The notes below the pieces were generated by a model. That model made no database searches and was not told where the DNA came from. It worked only from the letters and a program-made list of their open reading frames with translations. A stretch of 64,000 nt of DNA, taken from positions 632,785-696,784 of the forward strand of contig JADJAS010000001.1 of assembly GCA_016704145.1 (NCBI GenBank), in the 5' to 3' direction. Shown here piece by piece: positions 52,378 to 64,000 of the stretch (positions within the stretch are counted from its first letter, which is position 1; each line of letters opens with the position of its first letter). Made by a program: the position numbers and the translations under genes. This stretch comes from Rhodocyclaceae bacterium (GTDB taxonomy: Bacteria > Pseudomonadota > Gammaproteobacteria > Burkholderiales > Rhodocyclaceae).

Positions 52378-53311
52378 ATGAAAACCATCGATATCCGCCG
52401 TATAGACCTGAACCTGCTGATCGCTTTCGAGGCCATCTACGAGGAAGGCTCGGTCACCCAGGCCAGCGAACGACTGCACCTGACCCAATCGGCCCTGAGT
52501 CACGCACTATCGAGGTTGCGCGAGTTGTTCGACGATCCGCTGTTCGAGCGTCGCGGCAACATCATTGCCCCCACTGCCATGGCACGACAATCTGATCGGG
52601 CCAGTACAGTCGGCCCTGGGTCTGCTGGAGCGATCGGTTAACCAGATACACCCGGTTGGCCAGCAGAAGGCGCGTCGCCGGCTCAACATCGGCCTGCTGC
52701 TATCGACGTATGGCGTATCCTTCTTACCGTAGTTGATGACGCGAATGGACAGTGCCGCGCCTTACGAAGTCTCGATATCGCACTATGCACTGGGAAAGCT
52801 CGAACCCAGCCTGGCCACGGGCAAGATCGATGTCGCCATCCAGTTCGAATTCCCGCATTCGAGCCAGATTCGCAGCGTCCTATTAAGCCGAGAGGCGTTG
52901 GGCATCATAGCCCGCCAAGACCACCCGCTGGCCGAGTGCGACATGGATCTCGACGCGTATCTCAGTCAATATCATGTACTGGTGGCGCCGTACGAACGAG
53001 GTGCAAACCTGGTGGACATGGAGTTCCAGCGTCTTGGTCTGGAGCGCAGAATCGCCTTGCGTTGTCAGGATTACTGGACCGCCTGCAAGACGGTCGAAAC
53101 CACCGATTTCCTATTGACGGCGACGCGATCAACGCTGACGAGAATGCTCGGTAGTTTCCCGGGCAATCGCCTGATTAAGTTGCCGGCCGACTTGCATACC
53201 CCGGAAGCGATGAACATCTGCCTTTACTGGCACGAATCGGCGGAGACGGATCCGGACATACGATGGCTACGAGACGCCTTGCGATCCATTTTCGAGGCAA
53301 ACTCCCGATAG
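52378..53311 (+). pseudogene. LysR-type regulator broken by a frameshift and a stop codon
   Basis: The N-terminal winged helix (IDLNLLIAFEAIYEEGSVTQ and LSRLRELFDDPLFERRG) reads to about 52585. There an extra base, probably a C near 52588, shifts the frame, after which the family sequence continues (NLIGPVQSALGLLERSV). A TAG at 52730-52732 then interrupts it, probably from a CAG. The effector-binding domain resumes at 52733 and ends at 53311. It is divergent from the racemase-type gene, the usual place for its regulator. Two lesions favour real decay over a single read error. Confidence 0.82.
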
Positions 53312-53322
53312 GATGGAAGCCC

Positions 53323-53341
53323 CACGAAAGTCAGTCATGGG
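53323..53341 (-). repeat. Dispersed CTGACTTT motif, copy 12 (intergenic)
   Basis: On the minus strand CCATGACTGACTTTCGTGG; the core is at 53327-53334. It lies between the LysR relic and tRNA-Pro and is the second non-coding copy. Confidence 0.6.
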
Positions 53342-53411
53342 CAGTCGCTGCACCATGGTCTCTCGCTATCGCTGGGAAAGGTTCTCGGGATTCGGGTATC
53401 CCTGAAATAAT

Positions 53412-53488
<77 letters not shown>

Positions 53489-53513
53489 ACGTTGTCCGCG
53501 AGTGCCCGCACAA

Positions 53514-54482
53514 TCACGACTTGCGGGACACCGAGAAAGTCGATAATTCTATCAGAGCATTCTTGTAAACAGAAGACGGTAGTTGCGCAATCGCATCGAT
53601 CGCGATCATTGCCTCGGCGCGAGCGTGCTCGCGAGCCGCATCCAATGCACCCGTAGCCCTGACCGCCGCCAGAACCTCGTTGAAGGAGTCGCGTCCCCCA
53701 TCCTCAATCGCCTTGCGCACGCAAGCAGCCTGGACCGGCGTGCCATGTTTGAGGACGTGTATCAAGGGCAGCGTTGGCTTGCCTTCGGCGAGATCGTCGC
53801 CGAGATGTTTGCCGGTGTCGACCTCTTCGCCCGAGTAATCCAGGACGTCGTCAATAAGCTGGAATGCCGTGCCCAAGTGCATACCATAGCGCGCCAGCCC
53901 CTCCTCGAGATCGGGATTCGCCTTGCCCAATATTCCTCCGAGCCTGGCCGCAGCCTGGAACAGCTTCGCCGTCTTGAAGCGAATCACCCGCAGATAATCG
54001 TCGATGCCGGTATCCGCATTATGGCAATTCATCAATTGCATCACTTCGCCTTCGGCGATGACGTTGGTCGCATCCGCCAGGACTTCCATGATGCGCATGC
54101 TGCCCACGCCCACCATCATCTGGAAGGCCCGCGAATATAGGAAGTCGCCAACCAGGACGCTGGCGGCGTTGCCAAACAGCGCGTTGGCCGTATCGCGGCC
54201 CCGACGCAGTGCCGATTCATCCACCACGTCATCGTGTAGTAGCGTCGCGGTGTGAATGAACTCGACGACGGCCGCGAGTTCATGGTGTTGCTTGCCTTGA
54301 TAACCCAGAGCACCCGCCGCCAGCAGAACAAGGGCCGGGCGCATGCGCTTGCCGCCGCCGGCAATGATGTACTCGGCCACCTGACGCACCAGTACCACCT
54401 CCGAATGCAGGCGGGCGCGGATGACCGCGTCGACCGCCTTCATGTCATCGGCGATGAGGGTGTAGATGCCCGAGAGTTCCAC
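53514..54482 (-). CDS. ispB: Octaprenyl diphosphate synthase
   Basis: A 322-residue trans-polyprenyl synthase that makes the ubiquinone side chain. GGGKRMRPALV is followed by the first Asp-rich motif at 84-88 (LLHDDVVDE) and the second in LIDDVLDYS, preceded by GxxFQ-type AFQ. The GTG start is divergent from rplU. IspB supplies UbiA, also encoded in the window. Confidence 0.96.
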   Translation of the reverse strand: MELSGIYTLIADDMKAVDAVIRARLHSEVVLVRQVAEYIIAGGGKRMRPALVLLAAGALGYQGKQHHELAAVVEFIHTATLLHDDVVDESALRRGRDTANALFGNAASVLVGDFLYSRAFQMMVGVGSMRIMEVLADATNVIAEGEVMQLMNCHNADTGIDDYLRVIRFKTAKLFQAAARLGGILGKANPDLEEGLARYGMHLGTAFQLIDDVLDYSGEEVDTGKHLGDDLAEGKPTLPLIHVLKHGTPVQAACVRKAIEDGGRDSFNEVLAAVRATGALDAAREHARAEAMIAIDAIAQLPSSVYKNALIELSTFSVSRKS

Positions 54483-54551
54483 GTTGCAATCGGCGAAAAG
54501 GCGCGATGGTAGGCGCCGGCGCGCTCGGCGTCAACGGACGGGAGATAGCCT

Positions 54552-54580
54552 TTGACCTGGCGCGACCATTTCCCTATAAT
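54552..54580 (+). promoter_or_regulatory. Sigma-70 promoter of rplU-rpmA
   Basis: TTGACC (54552-54557) and TATAAT (54575-54580) are 17 bp apart, 35 bp before the rplU ATG. Confidence 0.9.
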
Positions 54581-54615
54581 GTGCGGTTCTTCTTTCGTTG
54601 TTATCGGAGCCCAAC

Positions 54616-54927
54616 ATGTACGCGGTCGTAAAAACCGGTGGCAAGCAGTATCGTGTCGTCGCCGGCGAAAAGATCAAAGTAGAACAGATACCGGCGGACG
54701 TTGGCGCGGAAATCACCCTCGACCAGGTGCTCATGGTCGGCGAAGGCGAATCGGTGAAAATCGGCGCCCCTCTCGTCGCCGGTGCCAAGGTCCTCGCCAA
54801 GGTGGTCGCGCACGGTCGTCATCCCAAGGTGAATATCTTCAAGATGCGTCGCCGCAAGCACTATCAAAAGCACCAGGGACATCGGCAGAATTTCACCGAG
54901 ATCGAGATCGCCGGCATCTCGGCCTGA
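54616..54927 (+). CDS. rplU: 50S ribosomal protein L21
   Basis: A 103-residue ribosomal protein with the family opening MYAVVKTGGKQYRV and the basic FKMRRRKHYQKHQGHRQ segment that contacts 23S rRNA. GGAG lies seven bases before the ATG. The order rplU-rpmA-obgE is widely conserved. Confidence 0.98.
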   Translation: MYAVVKTGGKQYRVVAGEKIKVEQIPADVGAEITLDQVLMVGEGESVKIGAPLVAGAKVLAKVVAHGRHPKVNIFKMRRRKHYQKHQGHRQNFTEIEIAGISA

Positions 54928-54953
54928 CTGGGAACTGACAGGAGTCATCACTC

Positions 54954-55217
54954 ATGGCACACAAAAAGGCAGGCGGCAGTTCCCGTAACGGCCGCGACTC
55001 GGAATCGAAGCGCCTCGGCGTCAAGCGCTACGGCGGCCAGTTGGTATCCGCGGGTAGCATCATCGTCCGTCAGCGCGGCACGCAGTTCCACCCCGGCGAT
55101 AACGTCGGTCTCGGCAAGGATCACACGCTGTTCGCCAAGGTGAACGGCAAGGTCGAGTTTGTCACCAAGGGCGCGGAGCGGCGCAAGACCGTCAGGATCG
55201 TTCCGGCGGTCGCCTGA
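54954..55217 (+). CDS. rpmA: 50S ribosomal protein L27
   Basis: An 87-residue protein starting MAHKKAGGSSRNGRDSESKR, whose N-terminal tail reaches the peptidyl-transferase centre. It is followed by a strong terminator before obgE. Confidence 0.98.
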   Translation: MAHKKAGGSSRNGRDSESKRLGVKRYGGQLVSAGSIIVRQRGTQFHPGDNVGLGKDHTLFAKVNGKVEFVTKGAERRKTVRIVPAVA

Positions 55218-55241
55218 CGAGGGCATCGCGCTGGCAGCCGA

Positions 55242-55276
55242 AAGCCCTATCGATGCGATAGGGCTTTTTTGTTTTT
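55242..55276 (+). terminator. Terminator-like hairpin between rpmA and obgE
   Basis: AAGCCCTATCG-ATG-CGATAGGGCTT is followed by TTTT-G-TTTTTT. It ends only 14 bp before the obgE start, so read-through or attenuation must supply most obgE mRNA unless a promoter is hidden nearby. Confidence 0.9.
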
Positions 55277-55289
55277 TGGAGCCGCACTG

Positions 55290-56330
55290 GTGAAGTTTTT
55301 CGACGAAGCGAAGATTGAAGTGATTGCCGGCGACGGCGGCAATGGTGTCGCTTCGTTCCGCCGCGAGAAGTTCATCCCCCGAGGCGGCCCCGATGGCGGC
55401 GATGGCGGACGCGGCGGCAGCATCTGGGCCATCGCCGACCGTAACCTCAACACGCTGATCGACTATCGCTATACGCGCATCTTTCGCGCCCAGCGCGGCG
55501 AGAACGGCCGCGGCTCGGACTGCTACGGCAGGGCGGGCGATGATCTGGAACTGCGTGTGCCCGTCGGTACCGTGTTCACCGACCTTGGCACCGAGGAAGT
55601 GTTCTGCGATCTCGATGCCGACGGCAAGCGCGCCCTGATCGCCAAAGGCGGCCATGGTGGGCTCGGCAATCTCCATTTCAAGTCCAGCACCAACCGCGCG
55701 CCTCGGCAGTGCACCCAGGGCGGTGAAGGTGAACGCCGTGAGTTTCGACTCGAATTGAAGGTCTTGGCCGATATCGGCCTGCTCGGCATGCCCAACGCCG
55801 GCAAGTCGACGTTCATTCGTTCGGTTTCCGCCGCAAAGCCGAAGGTGGCGGACTACCCCTTCACGACACTACATCCGAACTTGGGTGTGGTACGCGTCGA
55901 CCACAATCGCAGCTTCGTCATCGCCGATATTCCCGGACTGATCGAAGGGGCGGCCGAAGGCGCCGGGCTGGGGCATCAATTCCTACGCCATCTCCAGCGT
56001 ACCAAGCTCCTGTTGCACATCGTCGATATTGCACCGTTCGACCCGGCGGTCGATCCGCTGCGCGAAGCCAAGGCCATCGTCAAGGAACTGAGGAAATACG
56101 ATGAGTTACTTTACAAAAAGCCGCGCTGGCTGGTGATCAACAAAATCGACCTTGTGCCTGACGAAGAGCGTAAGGAGCGCATCGCGACTCTTGTGAAGGG
56201 CTACGGCAGGGGCGTTCGGCACTTCGTCATCGCCGCCGTCAACGGCGAAGGCTGCCGCGATCTGATCTTCGCGGTCATGGCATATCTCGAGGAACAACGA
56301 TCCCATGAGAAGACAGATAGCTCGGAGTAG
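55290..56330 (+). CDS. obgE: GTPase ObgE/CgtA
   Basis: A 346-residue ribosome-associated GTPase. The glycine-rich Obg fold at the N terminus (VIAGDGGNGVASFRREKF) is followed by the G domain with GMPNAGKST, DIPGLIEGA and NKID. GTG at 55290 gives the standard VKFFDEAKIEV start; a TTG at 55269 would add seven residues inside the terminator tail. It overlaps proB by 26 bp. Confidence 0.97.
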   Translation: MKFFDEAKIEVIAGDGGNGVASFRREKFIPRGGPDGGDGGRGGSIWAIADRNLNTLIDYRYTRIFRAQRGENGRGSDCYGRAGDDLELRVPVGTVFTDLGTEEVFCDLDADGKRALIAKGGHGGLGNLHFKSSTNRAPRQCTQGGEGERREFRLELKVLADIGLLGMPNAGKSTFIRSVSAAKPKVADYPFTTLHPNLGVVRVDHNRSFVIADIPGLIEGAAEGAGLGHQFLRHLQRTKLLLHIVDIAPFDPAVDPLREAKAIVKELRKYDELLYKKPRWLVINKIDLVPDEERKERIATLVKGYGRGVRHFVIAAVNGEGCRDLIFAVMAYLEEQRSHEKTDSSE

Positions 56331-57420
56331 GCGACTGGTCGTGAAGGTCGGCAGCGCCCTGGTGACTAACAACGGCACCGGACTGGCGCTGGACTTCATC
56401 ACCGACTGCGCGCAGCAGATCTCCGTGCTCAGAGAACGCAGCAAGGAGATCCTGCTGGTTTCCTCGGGGGCGATCGCGGCAGGTATGCAGCGCCTTGGCT
56501 GGACCAGTCGCCCGCATGCGATGCACGATCTTCAGGCGGCGGCGGCCGTCGGACAGATGGGGCTGGCCCAGGCCTATGAGACCACCTTCGCCCGACATGG
56601 GCTCAAGGCCGCCCAGATACTGCTCACGCACGAGGACCTCGCCGACCGGAAGCGCTATCTGAATGCGCGCTCCACCTTGCAGGCCCTGCTCGGTTACGGA
56701 GTCGTGCCGATCATCAATGAGAATGACACTGTGGTGACCGACGAGATCAAGTTCGGCGACAACGATACCCTCGGCGCACTGGTGGCAAACCTCGTCGAAG
56801 CCGATGCACTGATCATCCTCACCGACCAGCAAGGGCTCTATACCGCCGACCCGCGCCGCGAGCCGACCGCGACGCTGATCACAGAGGGCCGGGCGGACGA
56901 TGCCCGGTTCGAGTCGATGGCCGGCGGTGCCGGCAGCGGTATCAGCAAGGGCGGCATGATCACGAAGGTTCGAGCCGCGCAACGGGCGGCCCGCAGTGGC
57001 GCTCACACCATGATTGTCAGTGGGCGCGAGAAGGATGCTCTGTTGCGCACGGCTAACGGCGAACAAATCGGCACGCTGCTTTACGCCAAGGATTCGCCAT
57101 TGAGTGCGCGCAAGCAATGGTTGGCCGACCATCTCCAACTAGCTGGCAGTCTATTGCTCGACGATGGCGCAGTCAGCGCGCTCCGGGCCGGGCGCAGTCT
57201 CCTTGCTGTAGGCGTCAGGACCGTCGAAGGCGACTTCGAACGTGGCGCCGCAGTGGCCTGCCGCACGCTCGCCGGTACCGAGATTGCCCGTGGCTTGATC
57301 AACTATTCCAGTTCCGAAACCCGCCGCATCGCCGGCCACTCCACGAGCGAGATCGAATCGCTTCTCGGCTACGTCGACAACGAAGAACTGATTCATCGCG
57401 ACAACCTCATCCTGCTGTAA
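56305..57420 (+). CDS. proB: Glutamate 5-kinase with PUA domain
   Basis: A 371-residue enzyme for the first step of proline synthesis. The kinase domain has VVKVGSALVTN, LVSSGAIAAGM, NENDTV and FGDNDTL; the C-terminal PUA domain (about 280-365) ends in RDNLILL. The start lies inside obgE. A perfect 32-bp palindromic terminator follows. Confidence 0.97.
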   Translation: MRRQIARSRRLVVKVGSALVTNNGTGLALDFITDCAQQISVLRERSKEILLVSSGAIAAGMQRLGWTSRPHAMHDLQAAAAVGQMGLAQAYETTFARHGLKAAQILLTHEDLADRKRYLNARSTLQALLGYGVVPIINENDTVVTDEIKFGDNDTLGALVANLVEADALIILTDQQGLYTADPRREPTATLITEGRADDARFESMAGGAGSGISKGGMITKVRAAQRAARSGAHTMIVSGREKDALLRTANGEQIGTLLYAKDSPLSARKQWLADHLQLAGSLLLDDGAVSALRAGRSLLAVGVRTVEGDFERGAAVACRTLAGTEIARGLINYSSSETRRIAGHSTSEIESLLGYVDNEELIHRDNLILL

Positions 57421-57461
57421 CAGGCGACGCAACGCGGTAGCGCGTGCCGGGCGCGAAAGAC

Positions 57462-57493
57462 AAAAGGCCCGCCGGAATTCCGGCGGGCCTTTT
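57462..57493. terminator. Bidirectional terminator between proB and the rRNA operon
   Basis: A perfect 32-bp palindrome: the 12-bp arm GGCCCGCCGGAA with its complement, flanked by AAAA and TTTT. It should stop both proB and the converging 5S transcript. Confidence 0.92.
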
Positions 57494-57507
57494 GTTTGTG
57501 GGGGTTA

Positions 57508-57622
57508 GTCTGGCGCTGACCTACTTTCTCACGGGTAGTCCGCAATATCATTGGCGCGGGGGTGTTTCACGGGCCTGTTCGGGATGGGAAGGGGTGGTTC
57601 CACCCTGCTATGGGCACCAGAC
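57508..57622 (-). rRNA. rrf: 5S ribosomal RNA
   Basis: The minus strand contains CCCATCCCGAACAGG and GAAAGTAGGTCAGCGCCAG, standard 5S landmarks. The ends are estimated from the pairing terminal segments. About 155 bp separate it from 23S, with no tRNA. Confidence 0.92.
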
Positions 57623-57779
57623 TGAAGGGGGTGTGACCTGGGCTGAGCGGTTGCCTAGTCAGGTCACGTGATTTGGAAGAAGTAAGTAGCATTTCGAATT
57701 CTTTGGGAATTCGAATGGATTGGATTGCGGGTTGCGCGAATTGCGCTGAGTCGTTTTGACTCAAAGTTATAGGGTCAAG

Positions 57780-62463
<4,684 letters not shown>

Positions 62464-62744
62464 GATCTTGTTTAAACTCACTCAAACGAATCTCAGAGGT
62501 CAAACTCAACTTCCGTTGCGTCTAACCATTACTGTGTTTCGTGTAAGTGTCTGTTACATCTTTTTAGCTTCGGCAGCAGCGTGGCTTCCATCACCTTCCG
62601 GCAACTTCCACCGAACCTCCAGCACCAAAACTCCCTTCCGGTTCGCCCCAGTACCTTCTCCAGTGTCCAGCCAGCCCCTTCGATCTCAGGACCAACCCCA
62701 CCACCACCTCCAGCACAACAAACACCTACACCTATCGGCTGTTT

Positions 62745-62759
62745 GAACTGTTAAAGAAC
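62745..62759 (-). promoter_or_regulatory. boxA-like antitermination element in the rRNA leader
   Basis: On the minus strand GTTCTTTAACAGTTC, matching the boxA pattern recognised by NusB-S10. The roughly 280-bp leader between it and 16S has no gene. Confidence 0.75.
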
Positions 62760-62799
62760 TTAGCGCAGGTCGCGCCTTCCGCATAAGTGCAGAGGCCGA

Positions 62800-62828
62800 A
62801 CTATACGGACTTCTAGAATCCTTGTAAA
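62800..62828 (-). promoter_or_regulatory. rRNA operon promoter
   Basis: On the minus strand TTTACA (62823-62828) and TATAGT (62800-62805) are 17 bp apart, with an A/T-rich upstream stretch like an UP element. It begins 20 bp after the stop of the isochorismatase relic. Confidence 0.8.
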
Positions 62829-62848
62829 GGCCGATTCAAATTTTCTTC

Positions 62849-63386
62849 TCAGCGCAAGAACTCCACGCTGATTTCCTTGAAGAGAGGGGTATCCGCCCGC
62901 CGTAGCCACTCGAATACCGTCATTTCCCGGCTGACGATTTCCGATACCGTGACTGCGCATGCGCTCAAGTGCCAGGCCTTATCCGCCGGATCCTCGTGGA
63001 ACCGATGGAGTCCGCGACGACAAAAAACCCTTGCCCTGCCATTTGAGTTCCAGGGCTGTCCGATTGAATACGCTACGCCTCCATCTCGCAACAATCACCA
63101 GCGGCCGGTCGGGCCCCAAGCAGACCTGGCAGACACTGCGCGGCCACGCAGGAAAAGTACTTTTCGACGGCCCCGCCCGACCGAAATTCCCGGCCAACTC
63201 GCTATGCGTGTCCCTGCTCCCTTTGGGTACTGCTCGGCTATCGCCAACACTGGAACCCCCATCCGCCCGGCGATCCGCACCAGCCAGATCACGTTGGTGA
63301 GCAATTTTTGCTAACCATGAAGCGTGATGAAGCAGACGATCCTGCACATCAACTACGAGCAGGCAAATGCTTTCGGCGCCCATCAT
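62849..63386 (-). pseudogene. Isochorismatase-family hydrolase, multiply frameshifted
   Basis: Pieces in different frames align to one cysteine-hydrolase gene: CLLVVDVQDRLL, then VIWLVRIAGRMGVPVLAIAEQYPKG in another frame, then GPDRPLVIVA and TALELKWQGK, and finally SREMTVFEWLRRADTPLFKE to the true stop. At least four single-base shifts are needed and the catalytic Cys region is garbled. The gene either has decayed or is poorly sequenced. The same pattern continues in the next gene. Confidence 0.75.
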
Positions 63387-63404
63387 CGCATTCTCAACTG
63401 TCTC

Positions 63405-64000
63405 TCAGTTCATCAATTCCGGTCGATCCCGGAAGAAATCGAGCGCCTTGGGACTGGCCAGGGCCTCCAGGTACTCCTGGATCGGGTCTCCAGAACGATA
63501 TTTCGACCGCCAGTTCAATAATCTTGCCGCTCTTGGTACGAGGAATGTCCGTCACCTGAAGAATCTTAGCCGGAACATGCCGGGGTGTCGTATTGGGTCG
63601 CGAATCACCTCCTTGACGCGGGCAATCATGGGTTCGTCCAGTACCACGCGTCTGCGCGCAGCTTGACGAACAGACGACACGCATGCCATTTTCCCAAGCC
63701 TGACCGATCACAAGACTCTCCAGCACCTCCGGAAGCTTTCCACCTGGCGATAAATCTCCGCCGTGCCGATACGCACCCCACCGGGATTCAACGTGGCGTC
63801 GGATCGCCCATAAATGACGAAGCTGTCATGCGCCGTCCACTCGGCGAAATCGCTATGACGTCACGTTCCGGAAAGCGATCCAGGTAGGCGGCACGATACG
63901 GCATTATCCTGATCGTTCCAGAACCTTGCGGCATCACCGGAAACGGTCGGGTATACACCAGTTCCCCTTCGCGCCTGATGGGATCGCCCTCTGGATTGAA
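63405..64000 (-). pseudogene. Acetoacetyl-CoA synthetase C-terminus, multiply frameshifted, cut by the window edge
   Basis: Segments in shifting frames read YTRPFPVMPQG, FWNDQDNA, then GDFAEWTAHDSFVIYGR and SDATLNPGGVRIGTAEIYRQV, then VLESLVIGQAWENG and PRHVPAKILQVTDIPRTKSG, ending at a natural stop at 63405. This is the C-terminal domain of an acyl-adenylate-forming acetoacetate-CoA ligase. Many shifts are single-base losses. Its intact gene would use acetoacetate in ketone-body or polyhydroxybutyrate metabolism. Confidence 0.78.

Noticed and set aside
52369..52641. A short free-standing HTH protein at the LysR start
   Set aside because: The downstream sequence continues the LysR family in another frame, so it is the N-terminus of a broken gene.

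Overview
The window looks like a chromosomal piece of a GC-rich betaproteobacterium, most likely Rhodocyclales or a close relative. The grounds are the hemA-prfA-prmC-grxD and rplU-rpmA-obgE-proB gene orders, paired DUF485/ActP and DUF4212/SSS symporters, a UbiD-UbiA pair and a 16S-23S-5S operon. The genus cannot be fixed by eye. Layout: 1-4.8 kb holds a partial fructosamine-kinase gene and the minus-strand hemA-prfA-prmC-grxD cluster. At 4.8-9.2 kb a HDOD/histidine-kinase gene overlaps a receiver-PAS-GGDEF-EAL gene by 4 bp. At 9.5-13.6 kb lies a quinol-linked redox operon: a Tat-exported Fe-S protein, an NrfD/DsrP-type membrane subunit, a multihaem cytochrome, an unrecognised protein and a hemerythrin-like protein. 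A perfect FNR-type site and a plausible -10 lie upstream of it. At 13.8-20.5 kb is an accessory island with a three-gene cassette of unknown function, a zinc-finger gene, a chimeric serine recombinase, a tyrosine-integrase remnant, HigBA, a RadC-like protein and two small genes. It abuts the 3' end of tRNA-Phe. At 20.6-28.6 kb are two acetate-type sodium:solute symporter operons and a two-component system; all three upstream regions share the motif GTAAG-N5-CGTCAG, which suggests one local regulon. At 28.8-30.9 kb is groESL with a CIRCE operator. At 31-42.1 kb are a DUF1254 protein, a PBP4-type peptidase, small envelope proteins, and overlapping ubiD-ubiA-MFS-recG-ridA genes followed upstream by SPOR and DUF2802 genes. 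At 42.2-48.8 kb a tightly coupled sugar-nucleotide operon makes GDP-mannose, dTDP-rhamnose and UDP-galactose precursors. At 48.9-53.3 kb are a TonB-dependent receptor, an Asp/Glu-racemase-type enzyme and a broken LysR regulator. At 53.4-57.4 kb are tRNA-Pro, ispB, rplU, rpmA, obgE and proB. At 57.5-62.8 kb is a minus-strand rRNA operon whose 16S-23S spacer has no tRNA. The last 1.2 kb is a heavily frameshifted isochorismatase-family gene and a frameshifted acetoacetyl-CoA-synthetase gene: either decayed genes or poor sequence. Two signals at a larger scale stand out. One is a dispersed motif built on CTGACTTT (consensus near CCAYGRCTGACTTTCG), with twelve copies in the core genome inside many unrelated genes and two intergenic gaps. 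The other is the shared motif of the symporter and two-component operons.
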